In this document: positions 9,108 through 18,006 of the stretch, piece by piece
Numbering within the stretch: the stretch's first letter is position 1
Layout of the letters: each line of letters begins with the position of its first letter
Assembly: GCA_937877565.1 (NCBI GenBank)
Contig: CALFJB010000109.1
Location: 1 to 64,000 of the forward strand
Source: an uncultured Selenomonadales bacterium
GTDB lineage: Bacteria; Bacillota; Negativicutes; Selenomonadales; Selenomonadaceae
Reading direction: 5' to 3'
DNA length: 64,000 nt
Program-made: the position numbers and the translations under genes
Notes under the pieces: generated by a model
The model's input: only the letters and a program-made list of their open reading frames with translations
Told to the model about the DNA's origin: nothing
Databases searched by the model: none

Positions 9108-9172
9108 CGAAATTAGGGGTTAGGGAAAATTCTTAACGGCTAACCGCTAACACCTAAAAGCTAACACCTAAA
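9108..9172. repeat. TAGGTGTTAG-type short repeat tract
   Basis: Read on the minus strand, the tract has TTTAGGTGTTAGC twice and related GGTTAGC and CCCTAACCCCTAA steps. Similar tracts occur at 14514-14588 and 33708-33750. The unit is imperfect, 7 to 10 bases, and always intergenic here. Confidence 0.55.
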
Positions 9173-9971
9173 TTAAACCGTCTGCAATAAGTTTTTGAAT
9201 ACCGACAATAACGCCGCGCTCGTCGTTGCTTGCAGTTTCAAACTTCGCAACTTTTTTTAAATCAGGGTGCGCGTTCGCCATTGCAAAGCCGTAACCTACC
9301 GCTTGAATCATTTCATAATCATTCATATAATCGCCAAACGCCGCGCATTCTTCCGGCTTAACGTCCAAAATTCGCTGTACATTTTTTACGGCTTCACCTT
9401 TGTTAATTCCTTTCGTCATCAAGTCAACCCAATAATCTGAACTCAAAACAACCTGCAACGGCTCGTAAAATTCGCCAAGATGAGCATAAATATTTTCTTT
9501 ACAATGTCCCGTACCGTCGAACATTGCAACTTTAATTGGCGTGTCGTCAATTTCGTCAAAACTGTCAACAACCGCGTTATGCGTGTAATATTTATTCAAT
9601 TCGGCTTGATTTTCCGGCGTGTCATTATCGCGGCGAATGTAAGCATCTTTCTTGCCGCACCATACGCGCAAAATATTTTTAATCGGCTCGGTTACTTCCA
9701 TAATTTTATCAACCGCGTTTCTGTCAATAGGACTGGAAAAAATTTCAATTTCTCTGTGCATTACCAAAGTACCATTTTCAGCCAAAAATAAAAATTCGTC
9801 CACGTACTTTTCAAAACTTTTCAGTAACGAAAAATATTGCCTGCCGCTTGCCGGGCAAAAAATTACTCCACGCTTTTTGAGTTCCGCCATTGTTTCGTCA
9901 AAGCCTTCAGGTAATTTATTTTCACTCGTTAAAAGTGTGCCGTCCATATCAGAAAAAATCAATTTAATCAT
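9168..9971 (-). CDS. Cof-type HAD-superfamily phosphatase
   Basis: A 267-residue haloacid-dehalogenase hydrolase. Motif I is FSDMDGTLL (about residues 6-14), motif III is the Lys in the NKGEAV stretch (about 190), and motif IV is AFGDYMNDYEM (about 211-221). The large cap between them is of the C2B type found in Cof/YidA proteins. It probably dephosphorylates small phosphorylated metabolites in the cytoplasm; the substrate is not readable. It is a single gene on the minus strand. Confidence 0.88.
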   Translation of the reverse strand: MIKLIFSDMDGTLLTSENKLPEGFDETMAELKKRGVIFCPASGRQYFSLLKSFEKYVDEFLFLAENGTLVMHREIEIFSSPIDRNAVDKIMEVTEPIKNILRVWCGKKDAYIRRDNDTPENQAELNKYYTHNAVVDSFDEIDDTPIKVAMFDGTGHCKENIYAHLGEFYEPLQVVLSSDYWVDLMTKGINKGEAVKNVQRILDVKPEECAAFGDYMNDYEMIQAVGYGFAMANAHPDLKKVAKFETASNDERGVIVGIQKLIADGLI

Positions 9972-10040
9972 ACTGAAAACCTCCGCTAAAATTTTTATTA
10001 TTTTACACTGAATTTTGATTCTTGCAAAGAAATTTTACAC

Positions 10041-10067
10041 AAAAAAATAACCGCCATTTCGACGGTT
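10041..10067 (-). terminator. Rho-independent terminator of the dioxygenase-like gene
   Basis: On the minus strand, stem AACCGTC/GGCGGTT with loop GAAAT is followed by ATTTTTTT. It lies 19 bp beyond the stop of the gene at 10086-10859. Confidence 0.75.
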
Positions 10068-10085
10068 GAAAAATTTATCTGAAGA

Positions 10086-10859
10086 TTAACTTTCAAAAAT
10101 AAATCCTGTCATTGCCATTGAACCCAAATTGCAAACATTGTTAAAAACTTTTGCGCCGTCGCCATCAGCCGCGCCAATACAATAAATCAGCGGCAAATAA
10201 TGTTCAGGCGTTGGAATTGCATAACTTGCATTTGGAATTTTTTCATATTCGATAACTTTTTTTGTATCGCCCTTTAAAACTGCGTCAATAATTTCTTGAT
10301 TGAATTTCAAAGTTTTTTCAGTGCCGTTTGGATTGTCCCAATCAGCCTCGCGCAGGTTGTGTACAATGTTGCCACTGCCGAAAATCAAATAACCTTGCGC
10401 CCGCAAGTCTGAAAGCTTTACGCCAATTTCAAAAATTTCTTCCGCCGAAATATCGCCGTTGACAGACAATTCAACAATCGGAATATCAGCCGCCGGAAAC
10501 ATATGCACGAACACCGCCCAAACGCCGTGATCAATTCCCCAATCGTTGTCAATTTCGACGGACGCGCCCAAAATTTCTGCAACTTTATCTGAAAGTTCCG
10601 CGCAACCTTTTACTTGGTACGGAATTTCATACAATTCTTTTGGAAATCCAAACATATCGTTAATTTTCGGCGGATTTTCCATTTTCTGCAATAAATTTCC
10701 GTGCGTGTACCAGTGCGCCGAAATTGCCAAAATTGCCTTCGGCTTGCCGTATTTTGCCAAAAATTGTTTGCCAACTTCCTCAAAAGTCATTGACACTTCA
10801 TCTTTTCGCAGGGCTATCATTGGGTCGCCGTGTCCTGAAAATATTACAGGCATTCTCAT
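10086..10859 (-). CDS. DODA-type extradiol ring-opening dioxygenase family protein (YgiD-like)
   Basis: 257 residues. SGHGDPMIA near the N-terminus, ISAHWYTHG (about residues 46-54), DHGVWAVFVHMFP (about 109-121) and GSGNIVHNLR (about 160-169) provide the His ligands of the LigB/DODA metal site. Relatives cleave catechol-type rings such as DOPA, but in anaerobes the physiological role is unknown. The ATG at 10859 has AGGAG nine bases upstream. The gene has its own terminator, so it is likely monocistronic. Confidence 0.82.
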   Translation of the reverse strand: MRMPVIFSGHGDPMIALRKDEVSMTFEEVGKQFLAKYGKPKAILAISAHWYTHGNLLQKMENPPKINDMFGFPKELYEIPYQVKGCAELSDKVAEILGASVEIDNDWGIDHGVWAVFVHMFPAADIPIVELSVNGDISAEEIFEIGVKLSDLRAQGYLIFGSGNIVHNLREADWDNPNGTEKTLKFNQEIIDAVLKGDTKKVIEYEKIPNASYAIPTPEHYLPLIYCIGAADGDGAKVFNNVCNLGSMAMTGFIFES

Positions 10860-10913
10860 TTTATAGATCTCCTAACAATCTTAACATTTTCAATGTAATT
10901 TTTAAATTTAAAT

Positions 10914-11021
10914 GTACTTTCTTTCTTTGGTGCAAAGAAAGTAAAGTACCAAAGAAAGAAACTGCCGAATATAATCGCATCACGCGATTAACATTCGGCG
11001 GGGCGCACGTCCTGTGCGCCC
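10914..11021 (+). repeat. Dispersed multi-hairpin intergenic element (copy D)
   Basis: Three hairpins in the same order as copy A: a GTACTTTCTTT/AAAGAAAGTA arm, then GCCGAAT...ATTCGGC enclosing TAATCGC/GCGATTA, then GGGCGCAC/GTGCGCCC. The sequences differ from copies A to C but the architecture is the same. It lies between proS and the dioxygenase-like gene. Confidence 0.7.
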
Positions 11022-11040
11022 ATTTTCCAAATTTTGTTTT

Positions 11041-12765
11041 CTAAAGAGTTTTCAACATTGCAGAAATTTTTTCGATACAATCTGCGCGAGCGATATTTGA
11101 AACTTCGCCGCTTTTACGAATTTTAATTTCAACGTTGCCGCTCTCCAAAGTTTTGGGGCTGACTGTAACACGAATTGGATAACCGATTAAATCGCAGTCT
11201 TTGAATTTGACTCCGGCGCGTTCCTTCCTGTCGTCAAGTAAAACGTCAACGCCCGCGCTTTTCAATTCGTCGTAAAGTTTTTCGGCGTATTCAAGTTGTT
11301 CAGGAATTTTTGCATTGACGGGAACAACTACAACTTCAAACGGCGCAATAGCCCGCGCCCAAATAATTCCGTCCGCGTCGTTATTCTGTTCAATCGCCGC
11401 CGCCATTGTGCGCCCCACGCCTATTCCGTAACAGCCCATTTCAAAATAAGTTTCTTTGCCGTTTTCGTCAAGGAAAGTTGCATTTAAAGCCTTGCTGTAC
11501 TTGTTGCCGAGTGTGAAAACTTGCCCGACTTCAATACCGCGCGTCATTGAAAGTTTTTCGCCGCAATGTGGACAAGGATCGCCCGCCTGTACCATTCTAA
11601 TATCAGTAACAATAATTTTTTCTGCGGGAAAATCTCTTTTCGGCGTGACGTTTATAAAATGTTTGTCAACTTCATTTGCGCCCGCAACCGCGTTGTACAT
11701 TTCCATAACAGTTGAATCAACAACAATAATTGTGCCGTCCTTTAAGCCGATTGGACTCATAAAACCGGCGCAACCTCCGGCGGCTGTAATTGCTGATTCT
11801 TCAGCCATATGCAAATGTAACGCGCCTTCAACCGCGTTTAAAATTTTAATTTCGTTTACTTCGTGGTCGCCGCGTACAAACGCAAGAATTAACCTACCGT
11901 CGTCATCTTGAAAGGCAACGGCTTTAATTGTCTTTTCTATTGGCACATTCAAATAATTTTTAACCATTTCGATTGTATGACAATTTGGCGTTTCAACTTT
12001 TTCAAGCGGCTTTAAATCTTCAACTTCAGCCTTGATAACTTTCAATTCGGCTTTTTCGTCGCTTGCCGCGTAGTCGCAATTTTCGCAGTAAGCAATGGAA
12101 CTTTCGCCACTTGGAGCTAAAACTGTAAACTCGTGCGAATGTCCGCCGCCTATTGCGCCGTTATCAGCCTCAACAGGGCGGAATTTCAAGCCGCAACGAT
12201 TAAAAATATTTGTGTAAGCGTCGTACATTTTTTTATACGAAATGTTCATACCGTCAATATCTTTATCGAACGAATATAAATCCTTCATGACAAATTCGCG
12301 GCTACGCATTAAACCAAAACGCGGGCGAATTTCATCACGATATTTATTTTGCATTTGGTACAAAAGGAGCGGCAGTTGTTTATGTGAACGAACTTCGCCG
12401 CGAATTAAAGTTGTAATCATTTCTTCGTGCGTTGGTCCCAAACAAAATTCTCTGCCGTGTCTGTCTTTAAGGCGCATCATTTCAGGACCGTAAACTGCCC
12501 AGCGTCCCGATTCTTGCCAAATTTCTGAAGGTTGCGTTATTGGCATCATCAATTCTTGTCCGCCGTTAACGTCCATTTCTTCACGAATTATTTGCATAAT
12601 TTTTTTCATTGTTCGCCACGCCAACGGCAAATAGGTATACATACCGCCCGCCGCTTTTCTGATGAAACCTGCGCGAAACATTAATTTATGGCTCAAAAGT
12701 TCCGCCTCTGCCGGAGATTCTCTAAGCGTCGGCGCGTATAACTGACTTGCTTTCAAATTTATCAC
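11041..12765 (-). CDS. proS: Prolyl-tRNA synthetase (bacterial type with editing domain)
   Basis: Class II synthetase of 574 residues. Motif 2 region RDEIRPRFGLMRSREFVMKD (about 138-157), an inserted editing domain (about 220-400) and a motif 3 stretch YGIGVGRTMAA (about 449-459) followed by the anticodon-binding domain are all visible. It ends in TAG, showing that TAG is an ordinary stop codon in this genome. It overlaps the end of the upstream frameshifted GNAT gene by 4 bp. Confidence 0.96.
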   Translation of the reverse strand: MINLKASQLYAPTLRESPAEAELLSHKLMFRAGFIRKAAGGMYTYLPLAWRTMKKIMQIIREEMDVNGGQELMMPITQPSEIWQESGRWAVYGPEMMRLKDRHGREFCLGPTHEEMITTLIRGEVRSHKQLPLLLYQMQNKYRDEIRPRFGLMRSREFVMKDLYSFDKDIDGMNISYKKMYDAYTNIFNRCGLKFRPVEADNGAIGGGHSHEFTVLAPSGESSIAYCENCDYAASDEKAELKVIKAEVEDLKPLEKVETPNCHTIEMVKNYLNVPIEKTIKAVAFQDDDGRLILAFVRGDHEVNEIKILNAVEGALHLHMAEESAITAAGGCAGFMSPIGLKDGTIIVVDSTVMEMYNAVAGANEVDKHFINVTPKRDFPAEKIIVTDIRMVQAGDPCPHCGEKLSMTRGIEVGQVFTLGNKYSKALNATFLDENGKETYFEMGCYGIGVGRTMAAAIEQNNDADGIIWARAIAPFEVVVVPVNAKIPEQLEYAEKLYDELKSAGVDVLLDDRKERAGVKFKDCDLIGYPIRVTVSPKTLESGNVEIKIRKSGEVSNIARADCIEKISAMLKTL

Positions 12766-13249
12766 CTGCTGTAAAATTTTTTTATCATAATATATTCAAA
12801 TTCATTTTCGCTAAAAATTTTAAAATCTAATTTTTTGTAAAGTTTAACCGCCGCCAAATTTTCTTTTTGTACGGACAAAGAAACGCGCTGAAATTTTTCT
12901 GCTGAAAGTTTTTCCAGCAAATTTTTCATTAACGCGGTTGCAATTCCTTGACGCCGAAAATTTTTAATCACTGACAACGCAAGCGAAGGCGTTTACCGTC
13001 AATGTGTCCGTAGTCATTCATAATTCTTGACCACGCCGCGCCAACAATTTTATTTTCAATTTCTGCTACAAAACAAAAATCAGCTTTACCTTCGCCGAAA
13101 TTTTTTATGTAAATTTGAAGTTCCGGCTGATAAATAATTTCTCGCGCAGGTTTAACCGTGCCCGCCGGTATGAAAATCGCCTCGTACAAAAAATTTTCAA
13201 GTTCGCCATATTCTGACGCCTGCATTTCTCTAATTTTAAAATTCATCAT
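12762..13249 (-). pseudogene. GNAT-family N-acetyltransferase, frameshifted
   Basis: Two frames together make one acetyltransferase of about 160 residues. The first (13249 down to 12968) ends ...YGHIDGKRLRLRCQ. The second resumes with LALSVIKNFRRQGIATALM, the acetyl-CoA-binding motif A. Adding one A in the run at about 13000 restores GKTPSLALSVIKNFRRQGIA. The lesion is therefore a single-base deletion, either real or a sequencing error. It sits between the RelE toxin and proS with 4-bp overlaps on both sides, as an intact operon gene would. Confidence 0.8.
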
Positions 13250-13515
13250 CGATTATAAATTTGTCTCCTGTGGTCAACGTCAACAACGGTAATTAAAATT
13301 TTGTCGTCTTCAATATCAGCAATGATTCTGTAATTTCCAACACGATAACTCCATTTATCACTTAAATTGCCGTTTAAAGCTTTTCCGTGTAAACGTGGAT
13401 TTTCACAATCAACAAGATTTGTGTTAATCCAATTAATAATTCTGATACGAATAGGATTATCCAATTTATTAAGCAGTTTTTCAGCTTTAGGTGCCATTTC
13501 AACAGAATATTTCAT
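13246..13515 (-). CDS. RelE/ParE-family toxin
   Basis: 89 residues from the ATG at 13515. Basic helices near the N-terminus (KAEKLLNKL) lead to the family core YRVGNYRIIADIEDDKI (about 60-76) and VVDVDHRRQIY at the end, matching RelE-type mRNA interferases. The start overlaps the antitoxin stop by one base (TAATG). A longer frame to 13536 has no support. It lies inside a biosynthetic operon between hisF and the GNAT/proS genes. Confidence 0.85.
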   Translation of the reverse strand: MKYSVEMAPKAEKLLNKLDNPIRIRIINWINTNLVDCENPRLHGKALNGNLSDKWSYRVGNYRIIADIEDDKILITVVDVDHRRQIYNR

Positions 13516-13736
13516 TAGATTCCCAATCTCTTCCAAACTTCTTCCACAGGATAACTTACAGGGTTTTTACGATATTCTTCCATAGCTTGATTATATGCAG
13601 TCAATGCTGCGTCATCATCAAAAATCATTTCCATAATCGCTTGCCTTGCGACTTCGGAAACGCTCATATTCATATCTTTCATATAACGTTGAAGAGTTGC
13701 CGTGTCTTCATCGTTTAAGGTAATTTCAAAAGTCAT
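13515..13736 (-). CDS. Antitoxin of the RelE pair (ribbon-helix-helix type)
   Basis: 73 residues. The N-terminus MTFEITLNDEDTATLQRYMK then MSVSEVARQAI looks like a ribbon-helix-helix DNA-binding domain (strand then two helices). The acidic C-terminus would wrap the toxin. The ATG directly follows the hisF stop codon, and its Shine-Dalgarno (GGAGG) lies in the last codons of hisF, so it is translated from the his transcript. Confidence 0.8.
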   Translation of the reverse strand: MTFEITLNDEDTATLQRYMKDMNMSVSEVARQAIMEMIFDDDAALTAYNQAMEEYRKNPVSYPVEEVWKRLGI

Positions 13737-14495
13737 TTAAAATCTAACCTCCACGCCGTATTTTTTTAGATATTCTTTGACTTGCCGAATTGTATATTTG
13801 CCGTAATGAAAAACTGACGCCGCCAAAACTGCGTCCGCCTTACCGTCAATTAAAACTTTCAAAAAATGTTCCAATTCGCCCGCGCCGCCGCTTGCAATTA
13901 CGGGAACGTTTACCGCCTCTGATACTGCGCGAGTTAATGGAATGTCATAGCCGTCTTTCGTGCCGTCCGCGTCCATACTTGTTAAAAGAATTTCGCCCGC
14001 GCCAAGTGCCACGCCTTTTTTAATCCATTCCAAACAATCTAAGCCGGTTTGAGTGCGCCCGCCGTTAATATACACTTCCCATTTGTCATCGCCGCAACTT
14101 TTAGCGTCAACCGCCAAAACTATGCACTGACTGCCAAATTTTTTTGCGCCTTCAGCAATTAACGCAGGATTTTTTATCGCCGCACTGTTCACAGAAATTT
14201 TATCTGCTCCCGCTTTCAGCATAACGCGCATATCGTCAACAGTGCGAATACCGCCGCCAACTGTGAACGGTATAAAAACTTGTGACGCACAATTTTTGGC
14301 AACTTCAACCATTGTGCCGCGTCCTTCGTGTGACGCCGTTATATCCAGAAAAACTAATTCGTCTGCGCGTTCGTCGTCGTATTTTTTCGCCAATTCTACG
14401 GGATCGCCCGCGTCGCGCAGTCCTACAAAATTTGTGCCTTTTACTACCCGCCCGCTTTTTACGTCAAGGCAGGGTATTATTCTTTTTGTCAACAT
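13737..14495 (-). CDS. hisF: Imidazole glycerol phosphate synthase, cyclase subunit
   Basis: A 252-residue (beta/alpha)8 barrel. Catalytic Asp of IPCLDVKSGRVVKG (D11), the FTVGGGI phosphate loop (about 77-83) and the second Asp of AVDAKS (about 130) are present. With HisH it converts PRFAR and glutamine-derived ammonia to IGP and AICAR. It is downstream of hisA and hisH, with a 90-bp gap containing a short repeat tract. Confidence 0.96.
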   Translation of the reverse strand: MLTKRIIPCLDVKSGRVVKGTNFVGLRDAGDPVELAKKYDDERADELVFLDITASHEGRGTMVEVAKNCASQVFIPFTVGGGIRTVDDMRVMLKAGADKISVNSAAIKNPALIAEGAKKFGSQCIVLAVDAKSCGDDKWEVYINGGRTQTGLDCLEWIKKGVALGAGEILLTSMDADGTKDGYDIPLTRAVSEAVNVPVIASGGAGELEHFLKVLIDGKADAVLAASVFHYGKYTIRQVKEYLKKYGVEVRF

Positions 14496-14513
14496 TGGAA
14501 AAAACTCCCGTTT

Positions 14514-14588
14514 TTTTAGGTGCTATATTTTAGGTATTAGGGAAAAAATTTTAATCCCTAAAACCTAACAGCTAATACCTAAAACCTA
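14514..14588. repeat. TAGGTGTTAG-type repeat tract, able to form a hairpin
   Basis: TTTTAGGTATTAGGGA on one side and TCCCTAAAACCTAA then CTAATACCTAAAA on the other can pair around an AT-rich loop. It resembles the tracts at 9108-9172 and 33708-33750 and fills the hisA-hisF gap. Confidence 0.5.
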
Positions 14589-15308
14589 TTCCGCTATTTT
14601 TAAGGCTTCGGTTAAATCCAAAGTGCCTTCATAAAGTGCCTTGCCGATTATTGCTCCGACAATTCCGGCGTTTTCATAGGCTTTTAAATTTTTAATGTCA
14701 TCAAGCGAAGTTACGCCGCCCGACGCTATAACTTCAATTCCGGCATGTTCGGCAATATCTGCAACGTGCGCCGCGTCAATTCCGTTTAACATTCCATCAC
14801 GTGAAATATCTGTGTAAATAATTGTCGAAATTCCATAATCGCCAATACGCGCCGCCAATTCTTTTGCGTCAATTTCGCCGGAATCGCTCCAGCCATGTAC
14901 CGCTACAATCCCGTCGCGTGCGTCAATTCCAACTATTACTTGTTCGCCAAAATTTTCCGCCGCCTCCATTACAAATTCAGGGTCTTCAACCGCCGCACTT
15001 CCAATTATTACACGCTCAACTCCAATATCCAACAAATTTTCAATATCGCTCATTTTGCGAATACCGCCGCCAACTTCGATTGGAATATTTATATTGTCAA
15101 CAATTCGCTTTATTGCAAAAATATTTTCGGTTACGCCTTTTTTTGCGCCGTCCAAATCTACCACGTGTAAATATTGTGCGCCCGCGTTTTGCCACTTTTG
15201 AGCAATTTCTTCAGGGAACATTGAATATTTTTTCAATTTTTTAAAGTCGCCTTGCTCCAGTCTCACAACATTGCCATCCAGTATATCTATCGCCGGTATT
15301 ATTAACAT
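14586..15308 (-). CDS. hisA: Phosphoribosyl-formimino-AICAR ribotide isomerase
   Basis: 240-residue (beta/alpha)8 barrel homologous to HisF. IPAIDILDGNVVRL holds the catalytic Asp (D8), and VGGGIR and ASGGV are the two phosphate-binding loops. The ATG at 15308 is preferred to the TTG two codons upstream because AGGAGG lies seven bases before it. It is 11 bp downstream of hisH. Confidence 0.96.
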   Translation of the reverse strand: MLIIPAIDILDGNVVRLEQGDFKKLKKYSMFPEEIAQKWQNAGAQYLHVVDLDGAKKGVTENIFAIKRIVDNINIPIEVGGGIRKMSDIENLLDIGVERVIIGSAAVEDPEFVMEAAENFGEQVIVGIDARDGIVAVHGWSDSGEIDAKELAARIGDYGISTIIYTDISRDGMLNGIDAAHVADIAEHAGIEVIASGGVTSLDDIKNLKAYENAGIVGAIIGKALYEGTLDLTEALKIAE

Positions 15309-15319
15309 TGCCAACCCTC

Positions 15320-15946
15320 CTACAATTCAATAAAATTTTTTAAAACTTTTAAGCCAACGTCGCCGGATTTTTCGGGATGAAATTGAGTAGCAAAAACTTT
15401 TCCAAGTTCAACCGCCGCCGTTACATTTTCGCCGTAATTTGTTACTGCCGTTACCAAATTTTCATTCGACGGCACCGCGTGATAACTATGCACAAAATAA
15501 AAATAATTTTTGCCTTCAAGCCCCGCCAAAAGTTTCGACGCGCCAAATTTTATCAGATTATCTTTCCTGCCAATTTGTATTGAATTCCAGCCCATATGAG
15601 GAATTTTTAAACCGTCCGCACGAATTTTTTTAACTTCGCCTTTGAAGACGCCCAAGCCTCTAACGTTCGGCGATTCTTCGCTACGTTCAAATAAAATTTG
15701 CAACCCGACGCAAATTCCCAAAAGCGGCTTATGCATCAAAACTTGTTCAAGAATTGTTGGAATTAATCCGGTTGCCTCCAAATTTTTCATACAATCGCCA
15801 AACGCGCCTACGCCCGGCAAAACTAATTTTTCCGCGTTTTTTAAATCTTCAGCGTTTGAAGTAACTTTCACTTCGCCGCCGACAAATTTTAATGCTTTTT
15901 CGACGCTGTACAAATTCCCAATGCCATAATCTATTATCGCTATCAT
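15320..15946 (-). CDS. hisH: Imidazole glycerol phosphate synthase, glutamine amidotransferase subunit
   Basis: 208 residues, class I glutaminase. Catalytic Cys in GICVGLQILF (about residue 79) and the His/Glu pair in QFHPEKSG (about 190-193) are present. It supplies ammonia to HisF. It ends in TAG. It is the first visible gene of the leftward his segment; other his genes are not in the window, so the remaining pathway must be elsewhere. Confidence 0.96.
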   Translation of the reverse strand: MIAIIDYGIGNLYSVEKALKFVGGEVKVTSNAEDLKNAEKLVLPGVGAFGDCMKNLEATGLIPTILEQVLMHKPLLGICVGLQILFERSEESPNVRGLGVFKGEVKKIRADGLKIPHMGWNSIQIGRKDNLIKFGASKLLAGLEGKNYFYFVHSYHAVPSNENLVTAVTNYGENVTAAVELGKVFATQFHPEKSGDVGLKVLKNFIEL

Positions 15947-15984
15947 TAAATCACCCGCTTTTAAATTCGCAATTTCAAAAAATT

Positions 15985-16047
15985 ATCCTGCCTACCTTGA
16001 ATTTTAACTTGCTGCTCAATAGCTAACGACTCAAGGCAGGATTTTTT
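15985..16047 (+). promoter_or_regulatory. Terminator-like hairpin in the leader of the Zorya-like operon
   Basis: ATCCTGCC...TTGA on the left pairs with TCAAGGCAGGAT on the right, with a four-base bulge and a 30-base loop, followed by TTTTTT. It lies between the divergent his and zorA genes and about 50 bp before zorA. It could attenuate zorA transcription or end a short leader RNA. Confidence 0.45.
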
Positions 16048-16095
16048 ATTTGTTAAATGAAATTGTTTAACTTGTAATTATAGGAGGCTGATAAT

Positions 16096-18006
16096 ATGGA
16101 AGAATTTTTTTTAGAGTACAGATTAACGATACTTTGTAGCATTGCTATTATCGTTTGGTTTATTTTTGCAAAGTCAAAATTTGAAAAGTACATTTCAGAA
16201 AATCCATTCGGCGAATACGAACAGCCGCGCACTGCCGCAACTTTGGGCGTAATTGGAACTTTTGCCGGAATTACTTTGGGATTGTGGGATTTTAATTCTT
16301 CGCCGGAGGCTATGCAAGAAAGTGTTACAACGCTTTTAGGCGGTATGAGGTAGGCGTTTTTTACTTCGATTCTTGGAATGGGACTTTCAATGTATTTGAA
16401 AAATGAGCAAGCGAACGCGCAAAAAAATATTTCGCCGAAATATGAAGCAACTGTTACAGATTTAATCGAATATTTGAAACAAAGTTCAGCGCGTAAATCT
16501 GAAGACGAACGAAAACTTTCATCAACTATGGAAAAATTAACTTCGTCGCTTGCCAAAGTTGATAAATCTGAACACGAAGAAAAAGTTTTAGCCGCGTTAG
16601 AAAAATTAACTACTTCACTTGTTGGAGACGGCGATTATACAGTTATTGGACAGATGAAAACGCTCCGCCTTGAAATGCGCGATAGCAACGATAAAATTAT
16701 TTCTGCACTTCAAGACTTTTATAAAATTTGGGCGGAAAATAATCAAAAGTTGGCTGACATTCAATCTGAAATGCAGGCAAGCAACGAAAAAATTTTGCAA
16801 GAGTTTCAGGAGTTCGGAAAAACTTTGGCTGAAAATAATTCAAAGGCGTTTATTGAGGCGTTAAACGAAACTATGAAGGACTTCAACCAAAAACTTACTG
16901 AACAATTCGGCGAAAATTTCAAGCAGTTAAATGTTGCCGTCGGTCGGCTTTTAGATTGGCAAATTAACTACATTAAAACTGTTGAGACTGCAACGCAAAA
17001 TTTAGAAACTGCGTTTGAAGGAATTGACGCCGCCAAAAATTCCCTCGCGCAGATTTCAAATTCTTCTTCCGCAATTCAAGATTCTGCTTTAAACATTCAA
17101 AATTTAATCGTCACGGCAAATATTTATGAGCAAAAATTGGAGCAAGTTTTAGTTGAAGTTGAAACGCTAGGCGATTCTGCAAAAAATTCCGTCCCGCACA
17201 TAATTAATTTTATTGAAACTTCCTGCAACGAAATTGAAAAATCTTCTAAAACCGCTGCCCAAAATGTTGACGACTTATCTAAAAGAATTCAATTTGAAAC
17301 TACTCAAGCTCAAAATAATTTGGTTAATTTGGTAAAAACTTCTTGCAACGAAATTCAAAAAAATACAGGAATTGCCATTGATAGCGTTGATGAATTGACT
17401 GAAAAAATTTACTCTGAAGCTACTCAAGCTGAAAATAATTTGGTTAATTTGTCAAAAACTTCCTGCGATGAAATTTCAAAAACCACTGCAACCGCCGCCA
17501 ATAACGTCAATAATATTTCTGAAAAAGTTACAGCCGCCATTGTTAAAGTACAAGAATACGCGGAAATAATTTCTGACATTTCGAGCGATTCAGTTTCAGA
17601 ATTGGAAAATTTCGCAAATCAAGCGGTTAAATCAATGTCGGAAGTTAGCAAAAAAATTGAAACTACTTCCTACAAACAGCGCGAAATTATGGACGCCGAA
17701 GTTAAATCTGCAAAAGATTATGTACAAAAAATTATCGCAAATTTAAATAACGAAAACGCCAGAGTTACAAAAACTATTTCAGATTCGTTAAACAATATGA
17801 TGAAGACTAATAACGAAAATCTTAAAAAGTCAACCGAAAATCTTAACAACAATCTTGAAAAAGTTTTGAAAGAATCGCTTGAAAAATTCGGCGACACAAT
17901 GTATAAAGTTTCTGCAAAGTTTGTTAATGACTATACGCCCTTAACTCAAAAATTAGCCAATTTAATTAATATTGCTAAAGACGTTGAAAGAAGGGCGTAC
18001 CGTTGA
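16096..18006 (+). pseudogene. zorA: ZorA-like motor protein, interrupted by an in-frame TAG
   Basis: The N-terminal part (85 residues) has one clear membrane helix (about 9-25) and RTAATLGVIGTFAGITLGL (about 44-62), a MotA/ZorA signature. TAG at 16351-16353 interrupts it between LLGGMR and AFFTSILGMGLSMYL, which continue in the same frame. Translated through, it is about 636 residues with a long coiled-coil tail, the ZorA plan of a MotA-like channel plus cytoplasmic tail. The gene overlaps zorB. An internal restart at 16378 would lack most of the membrane part. The stop may be a real inactivating mutation or a sequencing error. Confidence 0.75.

Noticed and set aside
8505..9116. 203-residue plus-strand frame across ispD
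   Set aside because: Antisense to ispD, whose motifs are complete; no RBS.
9108..9172. Telomere-like repeat
   Set aside because: The TTAGGG-like steps are too short and irregular, and the tract lies inside a chromosome segment between genes.
15947..16095. T-box or his-type leader for the his genes
   Set aside because: The clear hairpin with its T run is on the plus strand, opposite to hisH, and no T-box sequence or His codon run was found.
16351..16353. Recoding of TAG as a sense codon
   Set aside because: proS and hisH end in TAG, so TAG is an ordinary stop in this sequence; no recoding element is visible.
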